Of a stretch of DNA of 64,000 nucleotides, positions 56,467-64,000 are shown one piece after another. How positions within the stretch are numbered: the stretch's first letter is position 1; the number at the start of each line of letters is the position of its first letter. The position numbers were made by a program, and so were the translations under genes. Source of the DNA: Candidatus Melainabacteria bacterium (GTDB lineage Bacteria > Cyanobacteriota > Vampirovibrionia > Obscuribacterales > Obscuribacteraceae); the NCBI GenBank assembly GCA_017307165.1, contig JAFKGK010000015.1:1-64000 (forward strand), read 5' to 3'. The notes under the pieces were generated by a model. The model was not told the DNA's origin. It saw only the letters and a program-made list of their open reading frames with translations, and searched no databases.

Positions 56467-58245
56467 ATGACGCCTTCGACATTCACTCGACTATGGAAGG
56501 TCGGCAAACCATTCTGGACTTCTGAACGGCGCTGGACTGCGCTCGCGTATCTCATCGCCGTTCTCGTTTTGCTCACCGCCAACGCCGGTGTGTCCGTCTA
56601 TGTCAATATGACGGCGGGCCGCTTTATGACTGCCATTGAGCAGCGCTCGGTGAGCGATTTTTATTACTATCTTGCTCTCTATGCCGGTGCTCTGGTGGTG
56701 GCCACTCCCATCCAGGTCTTTTACGGCTACCTCCGCACCAGATTGGCCCTGGTCTGGCGTACCTGGCTTGCCACGAGCCTTTTCGCCGGCTATTTCTCCA
56801 ATCTCGTGTATTTCAAACTGCTGGGCAACAAGGATATCGACAATCCCGACCAGCGCATGACGCAAGACGTAGACTCGTTTTGCAACTCGTCTGTCGGGCT
56901 CTTTATCTCGATCCTCGACGCCGTCGTCAACGTCGTGACCTTTATCGGCGTGCTCTGGGCGATCTCGCCGACGCTCACCTACACGGTCATCGGCTACTCT
57001 TTTGTCGGCTCTTTGATCGTTGTGCTCATCGGCCGCGCGCTGATCGGTCTCAATTTTATGCAGATGAAAACCGAGGCAGATCTGCGTTTTGGCCTTGCCG
57101 AAACGCGCCGCGAAGCCGAGTCGATCGCCTTTACTCGCGGCGAGGCAATCGCTCGCAAACAGGCTGAAAGTCGGCTTAAGCGCGTAATCGACACGCTCTG
57201 GTCGATGGCTGGAGTCAACCGCAACATCCAGTTTTTTACAAACGGCTACAACATGATGGCACCGCTCATCCCGGCCGCCATCATTGCTCCGCTTTATTTC
57301 GCTGGCAATGTGCCCTTTGGTCACATCACCCAAGCGACCATGGCCTTTACCATCGTCTTCAACGGTTGCACTTTCATGATCGCCCAGTTTGGCGGTATCA
57401 GCAGCTACGCCGCTACCATCAATCGCCTGGGTGGTTTTATGGAAATGCTGGAAAAGATCGGTGTGGAGAAATTGCCTGAAGGAAAGTCGGTGGAAGTGGT
57501 GGAAGCCGATAGCATCGTCTTTGATCACGTCACAGTCTCGACTCCAGATCATGCGCGTGATCTGGTGGTCGATCTGAGCATCGATGTGTCTCGGGGTGGA
57601 TTGCTCGTAACTGGTCCGGATGGCTCCGGCAAGTCCGCTCTGCTCAGGGTCATTTCGGGCATCTGGACTGCTGGCCGTGGTCGGTTGATGCGGCCGGACT
57701 TCAAACGCGTGATGTTCTTGAGTCAGAGCCCTTATCTGCCTTCGGTCACCTTGCGCGAAGCCCTTTCGTATCCATGTATCGACAACTGCGCAGACGATAC
57801 CAGGCTGGCTCAGGTCCTGGAGATCGTCGGTCTGGGGCAATTGATCGAGCGTGCCGGCGGCCTGGACGTGGTGCAGAGTTGGCGCGACTTTTTGTCGGCC
57901 GGCGAGCAGCAGCGTCTTTCGATGTGCCGGGTCATCCTGGCTCAGCCTGAGTTTGTCGTGCTCGATGAGGCGACCAATGCACTCGAGGGCGAAAACGAAA
58001 AGCTCCTCTACGGTCTTTTGGCCGGCATGGGCGCGACCGTGGTCAGCGCTGGCAATGGTCCAAATCTGGCACGTTATCACCACAAGGTCGTAGAATTGGC
58101 TGGAGATGGCAGCTGGAAGGTCTTGCCCGCCAAGACCTACAAGCCGACCTTTTCCTTTGTCAAAGAAGACCGCATACGGTTGTTTGCGGAAAGAGAGACA
58201 GAGAACAAATCCACAGAAAACAATGAGGGCTCGCATGAGCGCTAA
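56467..58245 (+). CDS. ABC transporter, SbmA/BacA (ABCD-like) family, copy 3
   Basis: Third fused half-transporter, 592 residues: ABC_membrane_2-type domain (about 15-320, with IDNPDQRM) and ATPase (about 345-560). Walker A GPDGSGKSA, Q-loop FLSQSPY, signature LSAGEQQR, Walker B FVVLDEATNALE. Two departures matter: the switch His is Asn (VVSAGNGPN near residue 530, where copies 1 and 2 have SVGH), and the D-loop SALD is NALE. ATP hydrolysis is therefore probably slow or absent, unless compensated. An extra 30-residue charged C-terminal tail is present. The gene overlaps the next GH1 gene by 11 bases, so translation is coupled. AAAGGG precedes the ATG. Confidence 0.92.
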   Translation: MTPSTFTRLWKVGKPFWTSERRWTALAYLIAVLVLLTANAGVSVYVNMTAGRFMTAIEQRSVSDFYYYLALYAGALVVATPIQVFYGYLRTRLALVWRTWLATSLFAGYFSNLVYFKLLGNKDIDNPDQRMTQDVDSFCNSSVGLFISILDAVVNVVTFIGVLWAISPTLTYTVIGYSFVGSLIVVLIGRALIGLNFMQMKTEADLRFGLAETRREAESIAFTRGEAIARKQAESRLKRVIDTLWSMAGVNRNIQFFTNGYNMMAPLIPAAIIAPLYFAGNVPFGHITQATMAFTIVFNGCTFMIAQFGGISSYAATINRLGGFMEMLEKIGVEKLPEGKSVEVVEADSIVFDHVTVSTPDHARDLVVDLSIDVSRGGLLVTGPDGSGKSALLRVISGIWTAGRGRLMRPDFKRVMFLSQSPYLPSVTLREALSYPCIDNCADDTRLAQVLEIVGLGQLIERAGGLDVVQSWRDFLSAGEQQRLSMCRVILAQPEFVVLDEATNALEGENEKLLYGLLAGMGATVVSAGNGPNLARYHHKVVELAGDGSWKVLPAKTYKPTFSFVKEDRIRLFAERETENKSTENNEGSHER

Positions 58246-59584
58246 AGAAAAAGAGGGCTATGCCTTTCCCCAGGGCTTTGTCTGGGGCACCGGCACCTCG
58301 GCCTATCAAGTTGAAGGGGCCTGGGATGAGGACGGCAAGGGCGAGTCGATCTGGGATCGGTTTAGCCATACACCCGGCAAGATTGCAAACGGCGACACCG
58401 GAGACGTGGCCTGCGATCACTATCGCTTGTATCCTGTCGATGTGAGTCTCGCTGCTCAGCTCAATCTCAACAGCTATCGCTTTTCGATCGCCTGGCCGCG
58501 CGTGCAGCCTGACGGTGAGGGTGCCTTTAATGAGGCCGGCATGGCTTTTTATGATCGCCTTATCGACGAGCTGCTGGCAAAGGGCATCACGCCTTTTGTC
58601 ACACTGTATCACTGGGATCTGCCGCAAGCATTGCAAGATCAGGGAGGTTGGGGCAACCGCCGCGTCACCGATCTCTTTGCTGCTTATGCTGCCAAAATGG
58701 TTGAGCGGTACGCAGATAGGGTGCGGTTTTGGACGACTTTCAACGAGCCGTGGTGCACCTCGCATCTCGGTCATGAATACGGTATCCACGCTCCCGGGCT
58801 CAAGGATCCTGCGCTCACCAGACAGGTCGCGCACAATCTGCTCCTGAGCCATGGCAAGGCCGTCCAATCGATGCGAGCAGCTGCTGCGGGTCTTGGTCTC
58901 ACGCGCGAGATCGAGATCGGCATCGTCCTCAATCTGTCTATCACGGAGCCCCTCAGGCCCGACGACCCAGCAGATTGCAAACTCGCGGAGGACGCATTTA
59001 AACTCGATTGCGGCCATTATCTCGATCCGCTATTTCGAGGCGTGTACCCACAGGTGGTGGCACAGGGCATAGGCGATCTGCAGGCTGGCGATCTTGCGCA
59101 GATAGCTCAGAAACTCGATTTTCTGGGCATCAACTATTATTTTCGCAATATCGCGACTGCCAAGCAGGGGCCCGTTCACCCCATAGCCGGTCAGGAGTAC
59201 ACGCAAATGGGTTGGGAGGTAAACGCCGACTCCCTGCGCAACTTGCTCGTGCGCGTGGCTGGTGACTATCCGGAGGCGCCGCCTCTGTATGTCACCGAAA
59301 ATGGTGCGGCTTTTGCCGAATCATTTGATACCAACGGGCAGCTCATGCCGGATGTGCGTCGCCAAGCTTATCTGGAGTCTCACATCTCGGCCATGACTCG
59401 GGCAATGCAATCCGGCGTCGATGTGCGAGGATACTTTGCCTGGTCTTTGCTCGACAATTTTGAGTGGGCCGAAGGCTATGCGCGTCGGTTTGGCCTGGTC
59501 TACGTCGACTTTGCCACGCAAAAACGCACGATCAAGGCCAGTGGGCATTGGTTTGCGGGTGTGGCTGCAAATAATGCGCTCTAA
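58235..59584 (+). CDS. Glycoside hydrolase family 1 beta-glucosidase, copy 2
   Basis: Canonical GH1 enzyme, 449 residues, cytoplasmic. GTGTSAYQVEGAW at the start, acid/base Glu in TTFNEPWC, YHWDLPQAL, nucleophile Glu in YVTENGAAF and LLDNFEWAEGY near the end. ATG 58235 overlaps the ABC gene by 11 bases and has GAGGG five bases upstream; ATG 58223 is an alternative. Unlike copy 1 it keeps the standard NEP motif. It likely hydrolyses the beta-glucoside released or imported by the GH30/ABC pair upstream. A strong terminator follows. Confidence 0.95.
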   Translation: MSAKEKEGYAFPQGFVWGTGTSAYQVEGAWDEDGKGESIWDRFSHTPGKIANGDTGDVACDHYRLYPVDVSLAAQLNLNSYRFSIAWPRVQPDGEGAFNEAGMAFYDRLIDELLAKGITPFVTLYHWDLPQALQDQGGWGNRRVTDLFAAYAAKMVERYADRVRFWTTFNEPWCTSHLGHEYGIHAPGLKDPALTRQVAHNLLLSHGKAVQSMRAAAAGLGLTREIEIGIVLNLSITEPLRPDDPADCKLAEDAFKLDCGHYLDPLFRGVYPQVVAQGIGDLQAGDLAQIAQKLDFLGINYYFRNIATAKQGPVHPIAGQEYTQMGWEVNADSLRNLLVRVAGDYPEAPPLYVTENGAAFAESFDTNGQLMPDVRRQAYLESHISAMTRAMQSGVDVRGYFAWSLLDNFEWAEGYARRFGLVYVDFATQKRTIKASGHWFAGVAANNAL

Positions 59585-59592
59585 ATAAAATT

Positions 59593-59640
59593 GGCAGCCG
59601 CGATCCTCCTATTTCTGGGGATCGCGGTTGCTTTTTTTTG
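59593..59640 (+). terminator. Strong terminator of the GH30/ABC/GH1 operon
   Basis: GCAGCCGCGATCCTC pairs with GGGATCGCGGTTGC and is followed by eight T residues. Confidence 0.93.
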
Positions 59641-59765
59641 CTTTGATACTGTAGAGCATAGTTAGAGGGGGCCCCCTGCATTATTCATGGGAGTGATACC
59701 AAAGTAATCTAGAAAAACGCACAAAAGCCCTGTCATTTGGCTCAGAATCTGAAGTTACCACACAC

Positions 59766-60850
59766 CAGAAAGAGCAAAAGAAAGGGCTTTTGATATGACA
59801 CAGTTTAAACAGATCAATTTTAGTTCGCAAGGCCAAATGCAGCTAGATTTGCCAGGTTTAAAGCGAGTGAAGGTTAACTGCGCTGGGGGCTCAGTTTGCA
59901 GCGATGGCGGTCTCCTGCTTTTGCGAAAAGCCGATGAGCGCCTGGGTTTGACGAAACTCGCATCTTACGCGATTGATGACAAGCGGCGCCCTGAGTATAT
60001 TCGGCATTCAATCGTTGAGATGCTGCAGCAGAGGATTTACGCAATAGCCTCTGGATATGAGGATTGCAACGATGCAAGTTTACTCAGACGAGATGCTATG
60101 CACATGCTTGCTGCTGGCCAAAATCCAGACTCTGGGCAGCATTTAGCATCGCAGCCGAGCATGTCTCGTTTTGAAAACAGTGTAGATAAACAACAAATGC
60201 GGCTTTACAGAGATTGCTGGTTCATCTGTATGTGAAGCAGTTTAGGAAAGTGCCTAAAGTAGTACGTTTGTCGATGGACACAACTTGCGATGAAACTTAT
60301 GGCACGCAACAATTTATCTTTCTACAATGGCTATTATCAAGCGTTTTGTTATGCTCCGCTATTCATTTTTGATCAATCTGGGTTTCCGCTGTGCGCATTA
60401 CTGAGGCCGGGAAACTTTTGGAAGATTCTGGCATTACTTACTTTGTATCAGCCGCTGGGCATGCGGGTTATGCATATCATGCAGAGAGCACCGTTTTTCA
60501 GTGTAAACGTGAATTTGGTGAATTTGGTTACGAAAGTCCGGCGCTGAAAAAGTACGCCACGATGGTATCTCCGGGCGATCGAAAAATTGCTTGGCGACAA
60601 TTAGAGGAGAAAAAAAGGTTTGGATCTAAGTTGGCGGGCCGCGTTCAAGAGATGCACGAGAGTGTCTATTCAGTTAAAAAATATGCTGAATTTAGCTACA
60701 TAGCTCGAGAGTGGCGATCAGAGCGCAGAGTAATATTCAAAGCTGAAGTCAGCAGAAAAGGCCCAGATACGAGTCTGTCAATAATTTTGTGTCAAACCTC
60801 AAACCAGCGGTAGCCTTCCTTTAAACTCAATTGAGAATCAATTAAATGCT
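59766..60850 (+). mobile_element. IS1380-like element remnant
   Basis: Encloses the broken transposase listed below. AAAAGCCCT (59726) and AGGGCTTTT (59784) form an inverted repeat just before the gene, as often seen at the promoter end of insertion sequences. I could not find a matching terminal repeat on the right, nor a target duplication, so the limits are approximate. Confidence 0.6.
59795..60813 (+). pseudogene. IS1380-family transposase, frameshifted
   Basis: The first open part (59795-60235) matches the N-terminus of IS1380 transposases: GGSVCSDGGLLLLRKADERL, IRHSIVEMLQQRIYAIASGY, LASQPSMSRFENS. Then the reading frame breaks. SMDTTCDETYGTQQ (the catalytic DxxxD-type region) lies near 60270 in the first frame, FYNGYYQAFCYAPLFIF at 60318 in a second and the rest of the catalytic core (RITEAGKLLEDSG to about 60813) in a third. 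At least two frameshifts and a missing C-terminus make it inactive. Confidence 0.85.
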
Positions 60851-62330
60851 ACTCCCCAGTTGCGAATGGGCATTGTCCACTTCTTCGAGATGTTCTGGGC
60901 TGCCAGATATATTACCTTGAGGGCGGATTCGTCATCTGGAAATATTCGATGATTGCGACTTGCTTTGCGCAACAGTCTCTTCTGAAGGAATGATGCAGAA
61001 CCTTGTGAGGATTTACGAGTCCCCTACTCGCTTTCAAAGTTCATATGAGGAGAGAAGAATTTCTATTCCTTATGATGTAGTGGCAAAAGAAAAGGTAATT
61101 TCTTCTTTCGTGAAACATGCAATGTGCGCTCTTAAATGGCTAAGTTCGATTTCCATATTTCAGTGTCATGCTATTGCCGAATTCCATACCGAATTATTGA
61201 AATGTTTTTTGTGGTTGCTAACACGAGTCTGCATGCCTGTCTTGAAAGATTCATATTTTTGCAAGAATAAAAGTACGTGAAAAGTGCGGCACTTTGCAGC
61301 CCCAAAATAGCTATTCATCTACCTTTTAGCTGGAGCTATTGATCTGTGATTAAGAATCGGGTTTGCGTCCTTTATATAGGAATGGCTGTTTGACAGAGTT
61401 TCGTTAACGGCCTCTTACGATGATGCGTTTTTAAAAGCGGCTAACAACTGCAACAAATGCTCACAATGAGCCCTGACTAAGGATTCTAGACATTATCCGA
61501 CAAGCTAGTTTTATTTTATCAGAAGTGATTTTGAAAGTTGCTGACAACATGCGGGGCTGAAAACCATTGTGTGTTATGGCTTTCGGGAAGTGCTTTATGA
61601 ATTGGATCGTTATGGCTGCAAGGTGTAAGGGGTTGATTCGGGGTGTGCGAATAGACGAGGGTAGTGGTCCACATTTTTTTCAGTTGTCCCTTGGTGCCAC
61701 TTACTAGTTTCTGAATTGTTGCTTGTTCTTTCCTTGTTCCCCACGTGCTGTTGCCAGTATTTATGAAGCCAGCTATGTAGAAGAGAGAAGTTTGTGGGCT
61801 GGGAGAATTTCTAGTCCCGAAAAGGAATTGACCGATCACTTGGCTAGCGATCCCGCGATCAGGTTTGACAAGGAAGCGTGTTTGTGAGAGTGGGCTCATT
61901 AAGAGCGGTGGCAATAATGAGTGGTGGTTAATATAGCGGGCGATAAAAAGAGGGGCTGAAGTGTACTGCTTGCGCTAGCTAGGGTTGTCAATATATAGAG
62001 CTTTGGTTGGGTTGATTGTCATGTGGTTGGCTTGGAATGCGATGCATTTTAGCTGTAATGTCAGAGGCAGAGAACGCACCTTATGCTCGATTGGCGACTG
62101 AAACCTTATCTATACCCCAATTCCAATTTGAATTAATTCTGGAGCCTCCCAGGCCCTTCTAAGAGCCTATTGCTAAGCGTTGGTAACTCAACTCTTAGCA
62201 GTGTGCTTTAGCACCAAGACTTTCTTTAACCGATGTATTAACCGGAATCCCTATATGACAATAACTAAAGAAACAACCTTCCCCCTCCTCCTTCCTTATC
62301 GAGCTGCCGGGAAATCTGCGCCACATCATC
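60814..62330. other. Gene-poor region, about 1.5 kb
   Basis: AT-rich relative to the rest of the window, with only short open frames on both strands that lack ribosome sites and recognisable content. Part of it may be decayed transposase or flanking DNA. A 13-base string CTTGCGCTAGCTA at 61970 recurs at 44779. Confidence 0.5.
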
Positions 62331-63032
62331 ATGAAGCGCGCCTATTTCTTGAGAGCCCTGCCGACTCGCAAAATGTTCTGTCTACAAAAGCTTGGGCCAA
62401 TGGCCTGGCTTGAAATTACTCCCAAAGAAAAGAGCGAAGCCAATGCCTGGGATGTCTGCCACGGCATTGCCGCAAAAATTAAGAGTGAATTGAGGCAGGA
62501 ATCCTATGTAGAACCAGCTTCTATTGCCGGGCGTCATCACTATCTAACAACGCCTGCTGAAGCTCAGGCTGACGCTTTTGACTTTGGTAATTCCAATAAT
62601 TTATTGAATCAATTCAGTCCTCATTCTCATAGCAATGCAAATTCAATAATGGACACCATGGCGGCGCTTGCTGGCGCAGGCAAGAATATGATGCCGGGGT
62701 TTGGTGGACTGCCGGGCCATGGCATGAATAACATTCCTGGGATACCGCATATTCCAAGCATCCAGGATTTCTTGCCGGCCAATATGCAGGGGCAAAAGCA
62801 AAGACCAAAGCTTGCCTTTGGTGCTAATAAGGAATTGCCTGGTTGGGAGGAGCTTGCTGAAAACACCAAGCTCATGTTTGAAGTGGAAGCGGCTTTGTTG
62901 GCTCAGGACGCAAGTGCTGTGATGACGGCTCTGGGAGAAGTTTCGCTGTTATTCACGATTGCCGCTGCTCCAAATATCTCGAAGAAGTTCAGGGCATTCC
63001 TTGAAAGTGCCGGTACTAAGGCTCAGGAGTAG
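62331..63032 (+). CDS. Hypothetical protein with Met/Gly/Pro-rich linker, 233 aa
   Basis: Unrecognised. Residues 25-80 are helical and charged (EITPKEKSEANAWDVCHGIA), about 110-150 form a Gly/Pro/Met/His-rich linker (MMPGFGGLPGHGMNNIPG), and the C-terminal 80 residues are a helical domain. The start is uncertain: ATG at 62331, 62373 or 62400, none with a strong ribosome site. The next gene starts four bases after its stop, indicating coupled expression. Codon use looks less GC-biased than in the 29-43 kb block. Confidence 0.65.
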   Translation: MKRAYFLRALPTRKMFCLQKLGPMAWLEITPKEKSEANAWDVCHGIAAKIKSELRQESYVEPASIAGRHHYLTTPAEAQADAFDFGNSNNLLNQFSPHSHSNANSIMDTMAALAGAGKNMMPGFGGLPGHGMNNIPGIPHIPSIQDFLPANMQGQKQRPKLAFGANKELPGWEELAENTKLMFEVEAALLAQDASAVMTALGEVSLLFTIAAAPNISKKFRAFLESAGTKAQE

Positions 63033-63035
63033 GTC

Positions 63036-63569
63036 ATGGCTTCTCTAATTCATCGTGTGATTGGGCCGCGGAATCCTCCTTCTGATTTCAAGGACAGTGA
63101 TAGTTATTTTGAAAAGCTTTTGAAGGCGGTACCGGCTGACATTGTTGCTACCTACATTACCATTCAGGGAATACTGGCGGAGCATAACAAGCAGCCTCTG
63201 TGGCTTTCGTGGGCAGTGTTTGTCGTGCTTCTTGTCCTCATTCCGCCATATGTTTGTTATGTTAAAACAGAGCCCACAGGCTTTGTGGCAAACAAGGCTT
63301 TTCACAGGCTTACTTCTTGCATAGCATTCTTTGTGTGGGTCTTTGCTATGGGTGGTCCTTTTGCCACTACTTTCGATTGGCACCGGCCTTATTTTGGTTC
63401 CATTGCCTTGATTGTCACACGCTTATTCTTCCTGTGCTGGAGGCTTTGGTTTATAACCAGCAGCAATGGCCTGGTGATGTGGGCCCGTGAGGGTAACTTG
63501 TTTGGTAGATCTTCTCCCAGAGACTGGTATTTGTCTCTGGGAGAAGTATTTTGTGACGCCTTAATGTAG
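63036..63569 (+). CDS. Hypothetical membrane protein, 177 aa
   Basis: Unrecognised. Starts four bases after the previous stop with GGAG upstream, so both are one operon. Three or four hydrophobic segments: LSWAVFVVLLVLIPPYVCYV, LTSCIAFFVWVFAMGG and SIALIVTRLFFLCWRLWFI. The N-terminal 50 residues are soluble and helical. The last codons contain a perfect 14-base inverted repeat (63511-63546), so the C-terminus overlaps a terminator-like structure. Confidence 0.65.
   Translation: MASLIHRVIGPRNPPSDFKDSDSYFEKLLKAVPADIVATYITIQGILAEHNKQPLWLSWAVFVVLLVLIPPYVCYVKTEPTGFVANKAFHRLTSCIAFFVWVFAMGGPFATTFDWHRPYFGSIALIVTRLFFLCWRLWFITSSNGLVMWAREGNLFGRSSPRDWYLSLGEVFCDALM
63511..63546 (+). terminator. Hairpin overlapping the end of the last gene
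   Basis: CTTCTCCCAGAGAC and GTCTCTGGGAGAAG form a perfect 14-base stem with an eight-base loop, entirely inside the coding sequence and 23 bases before the stop. The downstream sequence TATTTTGTG has only a short T-run. Confidence 0.45.
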
Positions 63570-64000
63570 GTGTAATTTTCGGCTTTAAGTGTTTTGTGAA
63601 AAGCGGCTTTGTTGGCTAATAAAGTCAATGTTTAGTTTGGTGGATTAGGTAATGGAATGTCTTTGTTCTATGCTGCATTTGAGAGATGGCATGTCCACTA
63701 AACTTTGTCGTGTCAAAGCGCCAGAGAAGAGTCTCGAATACTCGAAAATTAGACTATAAAGGCAAACGCTAGGGGAAACAGCTTTGAAATAGGCTCTTTC
63801 CCCCAGCGTTTGTTAGCTGGTTCCAGTCTTGCAATTGACCTGCACTAAATTCTTTCATTGAAGAGATCAGAGGTAGCGGATTCAATGTAAGAGGCTTAAA
63901 TAAACATTCTTTCGATTCGCTCCTATAGGAGACAGATTGTTTCCGAGGAGTTTTTGCAACCAAAATATTGAGGAAATATCGATGGACAGTGTAACTTACA
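63570..64000. other. Right-end intergenic sequence
   Basis: No gene supported. CAAACGCTAGGGGAAA (63763) and TTTCCCCCAGCGTTTG (63797) form a 16-base inverted repeat with one wobble; orientation and role are unclear because the neighbour to the right is not in the window. Confidence 0.4.

Noticed and set aside
61519-61914. A 131-codon minus-strand frame in the IS flank
   Set aside because: Low-complexity Ser/Thr/Pro/Gln composition, no ribosome site and no family resemblance.
63769-63963. A 64-codon minus-strand frame at the right edge
   Set aside because: It overlaps an inverted repeat, lacks a ribosome site and cannot be judged at the window edge.

Overview
The window reads as a stretch of bacterial chromosome (clear Shine-Dalgarno sequences, short operons, rho-independent terminators, exported and membrane proteins), moderately GC-rich and about 85-90% coding. 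The lineage cannot be fixed from sequence alone. The palindrome GCGATCGC (the cyanobacterial HIP1 octamer) turns up about a dozen times by eye, where one or two are expected, and the mix of large LysM-repeat protein, FtsH, IS1380 remnant and sugar/NAD genes would suit a non-photosynthetic member of the Cyanobacteriota such as the Melainabacteria/Obscuribacterales. That placement is a low-confidence inference. No tRNA, rRNA or CRISPR array was seen.

Layout. 0.2-4.7 kb: an unknown small protein, an HD-domain ppGpp-hydrolase-like protein, a hotdog thioesterase with a poly-lysine tail, a HEXXGH metallopeptidase-like protein and a TPR membrane protein. 5.0-16.7 kb: a first SbmA/BacA/ABCD-type fused ABC transporter with a small Thr/Ala-rich protein and a nadD gene, then a second such transporter heading an operon with a GH144-type beta-1,2-glucanase-like protein, a GH1 beta-glucosidase and a 1017-residue discoidin plus (alpha/alpha)6-barrel glycosidase. 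16.8-24.1 kb: an N-terminally damaged LigB-type dioxygenase, a minus-strand operon (three unknowns, a DEDDh exonuclease, a peptidoglycan amidase), a small exported protein, and a phospholipase-D-like protein. 24.2-28.7 kb: a HAD phosphatase and two divergent mannitol-dehydrogenase paralogues. 29.5-43.8 kb: an EEP nuclease, a DUF502 membrane protein, and then a same-strand run with nadD, pncB, prs, nadE and pncA (a complete route from nicotinamide to NAD plus its PRPP supply), followed by a small membrane protein, a T4 Rnl1-like RNA ligase, a second EEP nuclease and an M29 aminopeptidase. 43.9-53.3 kb: a cysteine-less thioredoxin-like exported protein, a 1384-residue LysM protein with two nested tandem-repeat families, FtsH, an HExxH protein and a ZIP metal transporter. 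53.5-59.6 kb: a PTH2-type peptidyl-tRNA hydrolase, then GH30 glucosylceramidase-like, a third ABC transporter and a second GH1. 59.8-64 kb: a frameshifted IS1380 transposase, about 1.5 kb of gene-poor DNA and two unknown proteins.

How it fits together. Two glycoside operons (9.1-16.7 and 54.9-59.6 kb) each couple a peroxisomal/BacA-type ABC transporter with beta-glucosidases. Both are preceded by the same tandem 11-bp-spaced direct repeat (TTGTAA-N5-TTGTAA), so they are probably one regulon for a beta-glucoside or glycolipid. The NAD block next to an RNA ligase and nuclease is the most striking neighbourhood: the combination of NAD rebuilding and RNA repair is otherwise typical of large T4-like phages and could act in recovery from NAD-depleting or tRNA-cleaving toxins.
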